Origin: a bacterium
GTDB taxonomy: Bacteria; Bacteroidota; Ignavibacteria; SZUA-365
Length of the DNA: 64,000 nt
Assembly (NCBI GenBank): GCA_020444325.1
Contig: JAHLLD010000007.1
Span: 124,001-188,000, forward strand
Direction of reading: 5' to 3'
The translations under genes and the position numbers were made by a program. Every line of letters starts with the position of its first letter. The stretch's first letter is position 1. Shown here in pieces: positions 16,751 to 25,722 of this stretch. The notes under the pieces were generated by a model. The model did not search any database and had not been told where the DNA came from. It worked only from the letters and a program-made list of their open reading frames with translations.

Positions 16751-17113
16751 TCATTCCACGTTCCCGATCCAGCCCGGCTTGTAGTATTCGGTTTCCACCA
16801 GCGAACTGATGCCGCCGCGCGTGTTGAACTCGCCGGAGACCTTCATGTAGCGGGGCTTGCAAACTTCCACGAGGTCGTCGAGAATTTCATTGACGGAAGC
16901 CTCGAAGTAAATCCCCTTGTTGCGAAACTCGAGGTAATAGTACTTGAGCGACTTCAGCTCGATGCACAACTCGTCGGGAATGTAGTACAGCGTGATCGTC
17001 GCAAAATCCGGCAGTCCCGTCACGGGACACACCGAAGTAAACTCCGGATTCACATGCGTGATTTCATAGTCCCTGTTCGGGTACTTGTTCGGAAAGGTAT
17101 CGATGTCAACCAT
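16751..17113 (-). CDS. queF: NADPH-dependent preQ0 reductase, short type
   Basis: 120 residues, the length of unimodular QueF. It reduces the nitrile of preQ0 to the amine of preQ1. The catalytic Cys lies in EFTSVCPVTGLPDFATI and forms a thioimide with the substrate. The NADPH-site signature ELKSLKYYYLEFRN follows, and FEASVNEILDDLVEVCKP is characteristic. It lies one base upstream of queC, so the two are almost certainly co-transcribed. The 173 bases separating it from queE hold dispersed repeats. Confidence 0.95.
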   Translation of the reverse strand: MVDIDTFPNKYPNRDYEITHVNPEFTSVCPVTGLPDFATITLYYIPDELCIELKSLKYYYLEFRNKGIYFEASVNEILDDLVEVCKPRYMKVSGEFNTRGGISSLVETEYYKPGWIGNVE

Positions 17114-17117
17114 AGGT

Positions 17118-17210
17118 CAGATGTCAGATGTCAGATGTCAGATTGCAGATTGCAGATTTCAGATTTCAGAATCTTGATGGAAAGATAGAAAAATGGAATG
17201 ATGGAAACAT
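17118..17210. repeat. Intergenic CAGATT-type and GGAAA-type dispersed repeats
   Basis: 17118-17170 is a run of seven- to eight-base units of the type TCAGATG, TGCAGAT and TTCAGAT. 17176-17210 is a GATGGAAAGAT-type stretch. Related runs occur at 25676-25722, 47640-47670 and 47810-47851 (first type) and at 37993-38075 and 40310-40335 (second type). Confidence 0.6.
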
Positions 17211-17221
17211 CAGCCTGAAGT

Positions 17222-17266
17222 CCGGCTTGCCCCGGCGTAGTTCGAGCGCAGCGAGAACGAAGCCGG
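17222..17266. repeat. Hairpin in the queE-queF gap
   Basis: CCGGCTT (17222-17228) and AAGCCGG (17260-17266) pair around a GC-rich interior containing GTTC...GAAC. It lies downstream of queE on the minus strand and may be a REP-like element. Confidence 0.4.
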
Positions 17267-17286
17267 GTGTTCCCATTGATGGGACT

Positions 17287-17943
17287 CTATACACCCCGGG
17301 TGTCGGGATGCCAGATGTACTTGTGCAGCTGAAGCTGTAGGCGTGCGGGGAGGTGGTCTGCGAGCATCCATTCCACAAGCTTCTGATAGTCGACGTCCTC
17401 AAACGCGGGGGAGATGAGGATTTCCCCGCAGCGATCGGCAAGGGATTCGCGTGTGATGAAGTCGCGGGTCCATTCATAATCCTCGCGATCCTTCACGACG
17501 AATTTCACTTCGTCCGTCGGCTTGAGATAGTCCAGGTTTTCGCGCCGATTCTTTTTCATCATGCCGGAGCCGGGACATTTCACATCCATGATCACCGTCA
17601 CGCGCGGGTCCACGCGGCTGATATCCACATGTCCCCCGGTTTCCACGGCTACGTCGAAGCCCTGCTCACAGAGTTCGGTCATGAAGGCGAAGCTGTCTTC
17701 CTGTTCCAACGGCTCTCCGCCGGTCAGTTCCACGAAGCCGCAGCGGAAGGAGGCGACGCGTGAGAGGATTGCGCCGGTATCCATCATTTCCCCGCCTTCG
17801 CGGTGGTCGAGGGCATAGGGTGTATCGCACCAGCTGCAGCGGAGTCCACATCCCTGCAGGCGTATAAAAACGCAGGGCAGCCCTGCTCGGCTGCCCTCGC
17901 CTTGAATGCTGTAAAAAATCTCGGAGACTTTCAGCTTCGGCAT
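17287..17943 (-). CDS. queE: 7-carboxy-7-deazaguanine synthase (radical SAM)
   Basis: 218 residues. A radical SAM enzyme that contracts 6-carboxytetrahydropterin to 7-carboxy-7-deazaguanine. The [4Fe-4S] motif is C-GLR-C-SW-C (CxxxCxxC) in LQGCGLRCSWCDTPYALDH. The N-terminus VSEIFYSIQGEGSRAGLPCVFIRLQ is the family signature, and FVELTGGEPLEQ binds SAM. Ten bases downstream of bioY on the same strand. Confidence 0.95.
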   Translation of the reverse strand: MPKLKVSEIFYSIQGEGSRAGLPCVFIRLQGCGLRCSWCDTPYALDHREGGEMMDTGAILSRVASFRCGFVELTGGEPLEQEDSFAFMTELCEQGFDVAVETGGHVDISRVDPRVTVIMDVKCPGSGMMKKNRRENLDYLKPTDEVKFVVKDREDYEWTRDFITRESLADRCGEILISPAFEDVDYQKLVEWMLADHLPARLQLQLHKYIWHPDTRGV

Positions 17944-17952
17944 GCGCGAAAA

Positions 17953-18543
17953 TTATTTCGTGAAACGGCGTCCCACTTCGGCATAGATGCCCGCGGCGGC
18001 CGCGATTTTGACTGCATCCCACACCTGCAGCGACACAAAACCTGCCGCAATGCTGGCATTCCAGTCATTGATGAGAACGTAATTGAGCTGCGTAATTCCC
18101 ATGGCGAAAATCACCACCATACCCAGAATCATGGCGAACAGGGCGGCGATATACCGGGGCAGGCGGCTGAGAAGCTTCGTTTCGTGCAGCAGGGCGCCGG
18201 TAACGAAGGCTGCGAAAGGGAAGGCGATCAGGTAACCGCCGGTGGGACCCAGAAGATAGGGGAAACCTCCGGCAAAACCGGCGAACACCGGCATTCCGGT
18301 CGCGCCCATGGCCAGGTAGCTCATCTGCGCCGCTGCGCCCTTGCGGGGGCCCAGCATGGCGCCGGAAAGCAGCACGAAGAAGGTCTGCAACGTAAACGGC
18401 ACCGGAATTGTCGGCAGCACGATCTGTGCGCCAAGCGCCGTCAGCAGGGCGAATCCGCCGATCCACACGGTTGTGGAAAGCGAGCGGCTCTCTGAAACAC
18501 TGAAAATACGGTCTACTGTTGTCGTCGTGTACATGAAATCCAT
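17953..18543 (-). CDS. bioY: Biotin transporter, BioY family
   Basis: 196 residues with about six membrane segments. BioY is the substrate-binding S-component of energy-coupling-factor biotin transporters. Signatures are PTIPVPFTLQTFFVLLSGAMLGPRKG and GPTGGYLIAFPFAAFVTGAL, close to the family consensus. A start at Met4 (18534) is possible. No ECF ATPase or EcfT gene is nearby, so it works alone or with components encoded elsewhere. First gene of the bioY-queE-queF-queC stretch. I see no biotin operator or riboswitch upstream. Confidence 0.93.
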   Translation of the reverse strand: MDFMYTTTTVDRIFSVSESRSLSTTVWIGGFALLTALGAQIVLPTIPVPFTLQTFFVLLSGAMLGPRKGAAAQMSYLAMGATGMPVFAGFAGGFPYLLGPTGGYLIAFPFAAFVTGALLHETKLLSRLPRYIAALFAMILGMVVIFAMGITQLNYVLINDWNASIAAGFVSLQVWDAVKIAAAAGIYAEVGRRFTK

Positions 18544-18699
18544 CCTATGAAAGGACTGCAGAAAATATGTCCCTGAAAATTAGCGTTTTTCCACTTTGAA
18601 CGCAATGCGATCGGCGTATCTATCGCGGTATTGTTCCGAAGCAAACTTTTTTATCCCGGATAGTTCCTTTTCATCGTAAATCACGTATTTTGTGCGCAA

Positions 18700-19155
18700 A
18701 TGTACTATTACACCCGTTCGATAGAGATCGGGGCCGATCTGGAAACAGTATTCGCGTTTCACAGCGACCCGGCAAACCTGCTGCGTATCACACCGCGATA
18801 TCTGCGCATCAGCATAGACCGTCATGACACACCCGCAGAAGGAGCAGAGGTCTTTCTTCGTGTTCGCCCCTTCCTGCTCCTGCCTGCGCAACACTGGCAG
18901 ATGCGTTTTGACATCTACGAGCCTCCCCGGCGTCTCGGTGATGTGATGGTGAAAGGACCTTTTTCCGCCTGGAAGCAGGTGCGGGAATTCATCCCCCTGA
19001 GCAATGGGAACTGCCTGCTGAATGATTCCGTCGAGTATGACCTCCCGTATGGTACACTCGGGCACCTTGTCAACAAACTCGTTGTCACCCGCCTTATCCG
19101 GGGCATGTTCGCCTCACGGCAGAAGCGCACGAAGCGTCTTCTGGAACACCCCTGA
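18700..19155 (+). CDS. SRPBCC (START-like) family protein
   Basis: 151 residues with the layout of a SRPBCC ligand-binding domain. The N-terminal strand YYYTRSIEIGADLETVFAFHSDPANLLRITP is followed by beta strands and a C-terminal helix ending in VTRLIRGMFASRQKRTKRLL. Members bind hydrophobic ligands or act as cyclase-like proteins; the ligand cannot be told from sequence. Divergent from bioY and upstream of lepA with a 110-base gap. Confidence 0.85.
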   Translation: MYYYTRSIEIGADLETVFAFHSDPANLLRITPRYLRISIDRHDTPAEGAEVFLRVRPFLLLPAQHWQMRFDIYEPPRRLGDVMVKGPFSAWKQVREFIPLSNGNCLLNDSVEYDLPYGTLGHLVNKLVVTRLIRGMFASRQKRTKRLLEHP

Positions 19156-19265
19156 TCCCCATCCTCAGCCTCCCCCTTCGTAAATGGGTACGGATAGCTG
19201 TCTTTCACAGCAGGATTCAATACGTTATATTGATTTGCTCTACGTATGTGTGAACATTGAGACTT

Positions 19266-21065
<1,800 letters not shown>

Positions 21066-21175
21066 GGTAAAAGTCCCGCCCTCCCGCAACCGGCACATGC
21101 TGTCGTCCGTATGCGTATCTCGTTCGCATCTCTATTGAGTATCAAGACATTTCACATCCCCGCAGGCGGAGTAAC

Positions 21176-22033
21176 ATGAAAAAGAGCATCAAGGAAACGC
21201 TGAAATCGCTGGGCTTCGCCCTGGTCGCCGTGATTTTCCTCAACAGCTTCGTCCTGGCCTCCTTCCAGGTTCCGACCGGATCCATGGAAAACACCGTGAT
21301 GGCCGGCGACTTCCTGTTCGTCAACAAGTTCATCTACGGGGGCACCACGCCGCCGACCATTCCCCTGCTGGGCATTATTTTCGGAACGGAAATTGAACTT
21401 CCCTTCGTCCGCACCCCCGGTTTCAGCGAACCGGAGAAGGGCGATGTCATCGTTTTCATCTTTCCCGGAGAACGCGATCGCGTTGAGCCGCGGCAGGGCT
21501 TCCAGTACTATCTCAAGCGCTGCGTCGCCACGGCACACGACACCATTCGCGTCATCGACAAGGTGCTGTACATCAACGGGAAGAAATTCCCGCATCATGA
21601 CGGCATCCACTTCATGTTTGAACCCATGAGCAAGGACGTGGCCGATCCCGGTATCTTCCCGCCGGGCAAGCCCTGGAATCGTGATCAGTACGGTCCCCTC
21701 GTCGTCCCGGGCGAAGGCGATGTCATCCCGCTCTCCCTTGAGAATATCCAGGAATGGGTAACCTTCATTCGTCGTGAAGGACACGAGGTGAGCATCGAAG
21801 GCGAACAGATCATGATCGATGGGAAGGCAGCTTCGAGCTATACCGTCGAACGCGACTACGTGTTCGGTATGGGCGACAATCGTGATGACTCACTCGACAG
21901 CCGCTGGTGGGGCTTTATCCCCGCAGAACATGTCGTGGGCACCCCGATGATGGTATACTGGTCGATGGATCCGACGATTCACAACTTCTTCAAGAAAATC
22001 CGCTTCAGCCGCATGTTCACCCTGATCAACTGA
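21176..22033 (+). CDS. lepB: Signal peptidase I, copy 1
   Basis: 285 residues with one N-terminal membrane segment (LGFALVAVIFLNSFVLASF). The catalytic Ser is in VPTGSMENTV and the catalytic Lys in YYLKRCVATAHD. Box E is MGDNRDDSLDSRWWGFIP. Between the boxes is a long insertion typical of this lineage. The protein cleaves signal peptides at the outer face of the inner membrane. It ends 20 bases before a second, related lepB. Confidence 0.94.
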   Translation: MKKSIKETLKSLGFALVAVIFLNSFVLASFQVPTGSMENTVMAGDFLFVNKFIYGGTTPPTIPLLGIIFGTEIELPFVRTPGFSEPEKGDVIVFIFPGERDRVEPRQGFQYYLKRCVATAHDTIRVIDKVLYINGKKFPHHDGIHFMFEPMSKDVADPGIFPPGKPWNRDQYGPLVVPGEGDVIPLSLENIQEWVTFIRREGHEVSIEGEQIMIDGKAASSYTVERDYVFGMGDNRDDSLDSRWWGFIPAEHVVGTPMMVYWSMDPTIHNFFKKIRFSRMFTLIN

Positions 22034-22053
22034 GATGGCCGAAATCAACTGAG

Positions 22054-23046
22054 ATGACAGAGGAGACACCGCAACAGACAGAACAAAAGGGAGAACTTCC
22101 GCAGAACGCAAATGCGCCAACCAGCAATGCGCAAAACGCAGATGCGCAAAACGCAGATGCGCAAAACGGGGATGCGCAGAGTGCGAGTACTGGCGGACTC
22201 TTCCGCGAGTACTGGCGAGTCGTGCTGTATGCACTGTTCATCGCCATTTTCCTCAAAGTGTTTTTCATCGAAGCGTTTGGTATTCCGACGCCTTCAATGA
22301 ACAACACGCTGCTGGTCGGGGATTTCCTTTTCGTCAACAAATTCTGCTACGGCGTCCGCACCCCACGAGCCGTGCCACTTACCGGCATCCGCCTTCCTCA
22401 CGCCAAATTCCTCCCCGGCTACACTTCCCCCTCCCGCGGCGATGTGGTCGTGTTTGAATATCCCGGCGATCGCGAAACCGTGGAACAGCCGAATGTGCTC
22501 AATTACGTCAAACGTCTGATAGCCGTCGCCGGCGATACCGTTGAAATCGCCGGCAAGCGTGTGTTCGTGAACGGACGACGGCAGGCTGATCCCGAAAATG
22601 CCGTGTTTTCCTCGCGTGTTCTCGGGCGCGGGGATTTCGATGTGGATATCTATCCCAAGGGGTCGGGATACAACAGGGACTGGTGGGGTCCGATGGTCGT
22701 GCCATATGAAGGAATGGAAATCGAGCTTACGCTGGAGAACATTGATTCATGGCGGCTGTTCATCGAGCGGGAAGGACACAACGTGCGCTTTACCGCAACG
22801 GGCGAGGTGCAGGTGGACGGCAGTGAGAGCAACCTCTACACCGTTGAAAACGACTACTATTTCATGCTTGGCGATCATCGCGACAACAGCGAAGACAGCC
22901 GCTACTGGGGCTTCGTCCCTGAGCAGAACATCATCGGAAAGGCCATGCTGATCTACTGGTCGTGGGATTCCCGCATCGGACTGACGAGTCCCATCGACCT
23001 GTTCTCCTCGATTCGCTGGGGACGGTTTTTCAGCATCGTACATTAG
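22054..23046 (+). CDS. lepB: Signal peptidase I, copy 2
   Basis: 330 residues from the ATG at 22054; the frame is open further upstream but overlaps copy 1. A low-complexity N-terminus is encoded by four 15-bp tandem units (22126-22185; residues of the type NAQNADAQ). After it comes a membrane segment, then IPTPSMNNTLL (Ser), YVKRLIAVAGD (Lys) and LGDHRDNSEDSRYWGFVPE. The start region repeats the end of copy 1: ATCAACTGAGATG occurs at 22025-22037 and at 22044-22056, the second providing the start codon. Probably a tandem gene duplication with later divergence. Confidence 0.92.
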   Translation: MTEETPQQTEQKGELPQNANAPTSNAQNADAQNADAQNGDAQSASTGGLFREYWRVVLYALFIAIFLKVFFIEAFGIPTPSMNNTLLVGDFLFVNKFCYGVRTPRAVPLTGIRLPHAKFLPGYTSPSRGDVVVFEYPGDRETVEQPNVLNYVKRLIAVAGDTVEIAGKRVFVNGRRQADPENAVFSSRVLGRGDFDVDIYPKGSGYNRDWWGPMVVPYEGMEIELTLENIDSWRLFIEREGHNVRFTATGEVQVDGSESNLYTVENDYYFMLGDHRDNSEDSRYWGFVPEQNIIGKAMLIYWSWDSRIGLTSPIDLFSSIRWGRFFSIVH

Positions 23047-23049
23047 TCC

Positions 23050-24174
23050 ATGCCCGGACTCTACATTCATATCCCCTTCTGTGACAAGAAGTGCATTTAC
23101 TGCGACTTCTACTCCATCGAATCCTTCCGCCAGTACGACGACTTCCTCTCCGCCCTGCACCGGGAAATCGCCATGCGCGCTGATGTCCTTCCCGAGGATA
23201 TTGTCTTTCACAGCATCTTCTTCGGTGGCGGCACACCCTCCCTTCTCAGCGACATGCAACTCGGCGGCATCCTCGATGCGCTGCGTTCGCGTTTCCGTTT
23301 CGAGTCCGATGCCGAAGTCACCGTCGAATGCAATCCCGGCACGGTGGACGTCGACAAACTTCGTGGTTATCGCAGTGCGGGCGTCAACCGCCTGAGCTTC
23401 GGTGTGCAGAGCTTTCACGCCGACGATCTGCAATTCCTCAGCCGCATCCATGATGCCGGCGAGGCAGAGGCCGCCATCCATGCCGCACATGAAGCGGGAA
23501 TGGAGAACGTCAATCTTGATCTCATGTTTTCGTTGCCGGGACAGACACCCGAGCGCTGGCTATACAATCTCGAACGCGCCCGCACGCTGGGCACGACGCA
23601 CCTGAGCTGCTACTCTCTCACCGTGGAGCAGGGCACACCGCTCGCGCGTATGGTGCGCCTCGGAACCGTCGCCATGCCGCCCGAGGAGAGCGACGCCGCA
23701 CTGTTCGATCTCACGATGGACACGCTCGCAGAGTGGGATTTCCAGCAATACGAAGTGTCCAATTACGCGCGTCCCGGTTACACCTGCCGGCACAACCTGA
23801 CCTACTGGCGGCATGAAGACTACCTCGGCTTTGGTCCCTCCGCCCACAGCACCTGGCTCGGTCGCCGCTGGTGGAATCTCAGCAGCGTGCAGAGCTATGT
23901 CGAATCCCTCACTCGCGGTGCACTGCCCGAAGCCGGCGGCGAGACGCTCGACGCCGACACCCTCCGCCACGAGTACATCTACCTGCGCCTCCGCAGCGAA
24001 GGCATACACCTCCCCAGCTACACCCGCCTCTTCGGCGGCAACCTGCTCGAAGAACGCTCCGCCTACATCGGCACCTGCCTGAAGTCCGGGTTGCTTCAGC
24101 GCTCCGGCGACCGCCTTCACCTCTCCCGCAAGGGCATCCTCGTCTGCGACGAAATCTGCGCGGAATTGATGTAA
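23050..24174 (+). CDS. hemW: HemW-type radical SAM haem chaperone
   Basis: 374 residues, shorter than the coproporphyrinogen oxidase HemN and matching HemW. The [4Fe-4S] motif is CDKKCIYC near the N-terminus (YIHIPFCDKKCIYCDFYS). FFGGGTPSLL, LSFGVQSF and DLMFSLPGQT are typical HemN/HemW signatures. HemW binds and hands over haem. It starts three bases after lepB copy 2, so it is co-transcribed. Annotation as HemN is common but less likely here. Confidence 0.9.
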   Translation: MPGLYIHIPFCDKKCIYCDFYSIESFRQYDDFLSALHREIAMRADVLPEDIVFHSIFFGGGTPSLLSDMQLGGILDALRSRFRFESDAEVTVECNPGTVDVDKLRGYRSAGVNRLSFGVQSFHADDLQFLSRIHDAGEAEAAIHAAHEAGMENVNLDLMFSLPGQTPERWLYNLERARTLGTTHLSCYSLTVEQGTPLARMVRLGTVAMPPEESDAALFDLTMDTLAEWDFQQYEVSNYARPGYTCRHNLTYWRHEDYLGFGPSAHSTWLGRRWWNLSSVQSYVESLTRGALPEAGGETLDADTLRHEYIYLRLRSEGIHLPSYTRLFGGNLLEERSAYIGTCLKSGLLQRSGDRLHLSRKGILVCDEICAELM

Positions 24175-24220
24175 CGTCACACCGCGCACAGCTGCCATGC
24201 GGCAAAACGCATGCACATAT

Positions 24221-24257
24221 GTAATATATATTTGACATTATGTCATATATATATTAC
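24221..24257. promoter_or_regulatory. 37-bp near-perfect palindrome overlapping a promoter
   Basis: The left half, GTAATATATATTTGACAT, is the reverse complement of the right half except at one position; the centre is 24239. The core TGACATTATGTCA (24233-24245) is perfect. TTGACA at 24232-24237 can serve as a -35 with TACATT at 24255-24260 as a -10 (17-base spacer). It precedes the membrane protein/XRE regulator pair and is a good candidate operator for that regulator. Confidence 0.6.
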
Positions 24258-24291
24258 ATTCAGTGCAGCACAAACTCTGAGGAAAGTAGAA

Positions 24292-24867
24292 ATGGAAACT
24301 TCGACGATATGGACAACAGTGACAACATTCATAACAGTGGCCTGCATAGCAGGAGCGCTGTATTTCGTATATGCGATGCGGCTGCGCGGCATGCGCCCCG
24401 GGGAAATCGACGAGAACGGAGAGCGCACGCGACTGCCACTCACGGTATTTCAGGTTCGTGCTGCATGGGGATTGGGTATCGGTACCGTAGCGCTGCTCGC
24501 GATACTGCGGATATTCCTGGACCGCGGAGCGGAGAATTATTATCTACAGGACGATATGCGCAACACGGTGTATCTGATCGCAATGTGCGCGGCTGCGGCG
24601 TATCTCACGGTGCATGTTGTGACGGCATTGAGGAACAGGGGACGGGTAAAGGACGAGCGCGATATCGCTGTGCTGCACTGGGCGCCGACAGTGCAGGTCC
24701 TCGGGATGACCCTCACACTGGCGTTCTGGGCGATAGGACTAACGGAGACCTACTGGGCGAGCGGTCAGGTCCCCATCGCATATCCGATTCTCATTTTTCT
24801 GTCGACGCTTATTGTCGGGGGACTATTTCAGGCCGCAGGCGTGCTGATCGGGTACTGGAGATTCTGA
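24292..24867 (+). CDS. Four-segment membrane protein paired with an XRE regulator
   Basis: 191 residues from the ATG at 24292, preceded by GAGGAAAG. Hydrophobic segments lie at about residues 8-29, 55-75, 90-112 and 125-187 (the last possibly two). No motif I recognise. The gene order, a small multi-spanning membrane protein followed at once by a Cro/CI-type regulator with a palindrome in front, is common for autoregulated two-gene units of unknown physiological role. The regulator starts one base after the stop of this gene. Confidence 0.7.
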   Translation: METSTIWTTVTTFITVACIAGALYFVYAMRLRGMRPGEIDENGERTRLPLTVFQVRAAWGLGIGTVALLAILRIFLDRGAENYYLQDDMRNTVYLIAMCAAAAYLTVHVVTALRNRGRVKDERDIAVLHWAPTVQVLGMTLTLAFWAIGLTETYWASGQVPIAYPILIFLSTLIVGGLFQAAGVLIGYWRF

Positions 24868-24868
24868 C

Positions 24869-25087
24869 ATGGCAGAAGAGCACATCGGCAACTGCATCCG
24901 GCGTCTGCGTTTCGAGCAGGGGGAAATGACACAGCAGCAACTGGCCGACGCTGCCGGCTGCACGCGGCAGACCATCATCCTTCTCGAGCAGCAGCGCTAT
25001 GCGCCTTCCCTCACACTGGCATTTCGCATCGCGCGTGTTTTCGGGAAAGATGTTGAGGAGGTGTTCACTTTCGAGGGAACTGCCTGA
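24869..25087 (+). CDS. Cro/CI (XRE) family HTH regulator
   Basis: 72 residues, essentially only the helix-turn-helix domain. Seen are NCIRRLRFEQGEMTQQQLADAAGCTRQTI as helices 1-3 and LLEQQRYAPSLTLAFRIARVFGKDVEEVFTFE as helices 4-5. The shape is that of the YozG/YgzD-like short XRE proteins that accompany membrane protein genes. Likely dimeric and likely to bind the palindrome at 24221-24257; both points are inference. Confidence 0.88.
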   Translation: MAEEHIGNCIRRLRFEQGEMTQQQLADAAGCTRQTIILLEQQRYAPSLTLAFRIARVFGKDVEEVFTFEGTA

Positions 25088-25112
25088 TCATCCGCAGCTT
25101 GGTGACGTACGG

Positions 25113-25556
25113 TCACTCGATCCCGAGTTTCTCGCGGATCTGATGCCAAGCCCATACGTAGCGGGTGAAGCGGTCCTTGTCGCGATCGCCGAAGGAGGAA
25201 ATACGCGTGGTGTCCATGTTCTGCTCGAGGTCACGCAGTTTGACACGCATAGAAGGCTCATGCTCCATCACCCGGTGGATGTAGGCTTCCCACTCCTCCC
25301 CATCGCGCTTGGTCAGGTGATCGACGATGATGAGGACTTCTTCGGGAAAACCCTCCTTGCGGAGATCTTCAATCGTGCGCGGACTGTCTTCAATCACGTC
25401 GTGCAGAAAACCAGCCGTCATTTCGAAGTCATCATGCGACCCGAGTCCCACCTTCAATGGATGCAGAATGTACGGCGCGCCGTACTTGTCCTTCTGTCCC
25501 GCATGTGCCTTCACCGCCAGCGCAATCGCGGCTTCAATCATCTGTGTGTTGGTCAT
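25113..25556 (-). CDS. HD-domain hydrolase, small alarmone hydrolase-like
   Basis: 147 residues covering just an HD domain of the RelA/SpoT-N-terminal or MESH1 type. Metal and substrate motifs: AHAGQKDKYGAPYILHPLKV, AGFLHDVIEDS (the HD pair) and RVKLRDLEQNMDTTRI. Related proteins hydrolyse (p)ppGpp or similar nucleotides, but the substrate cannot be settled here. Converges with the XRE regulator with 25 bases between stops. Confidence 0.8.
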   Translation of the reverse strand: MTNTQMIEAAIALAVKAHAGQKDKYGAPYILHPLKVGLGSHDDFEMTAGFLHDVIEDSPRTIEDLRKEGFPEEVLIIVDHLTKRDGEEWEAYIHRVMEHEPSMRVKLRDLEQNMDTTRISSFGDRDKDRFTRYVWAWHQIREKLGIE

Positions 25557-25593
25557 CGATCTATAGCTCCTTCCTTTTCCTGAATCACTTTGT

Positions 25594-25722
25594 CAGGGAT
25601 TGCTTCCGTCGTGAGTAAAAAATCGCTCTGTCACAGGCTGCGGGAAGCAATCCCTGCTCCAAATGTACCTTCTGTCTGCAATCTGCAATTTGAAATCTGA
25701 AATCTGTCATCTGCAATCTACA
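25594..25722. repeat. Inverted repeat and CTGCAAT-type dispersed repeat
   Basis: CAGGGATTGCTTCC (25594-25607) and GGAAGCAATCCCTG (25643-25656) are perfect 14-bp arms around 35 bases. The right arm is followed by a run of ATCTGCAATCTGCAATTTG-type units up to 25722. The right arm plus run recurs at 47799-47851. Confidence 0.65.

Noticed and set aside
24196-24213. CATGCG/CGCATG hairpin after hemW as a terminator
   Set aside because: Only six pairs and no U tract; too weak to list as a feature.
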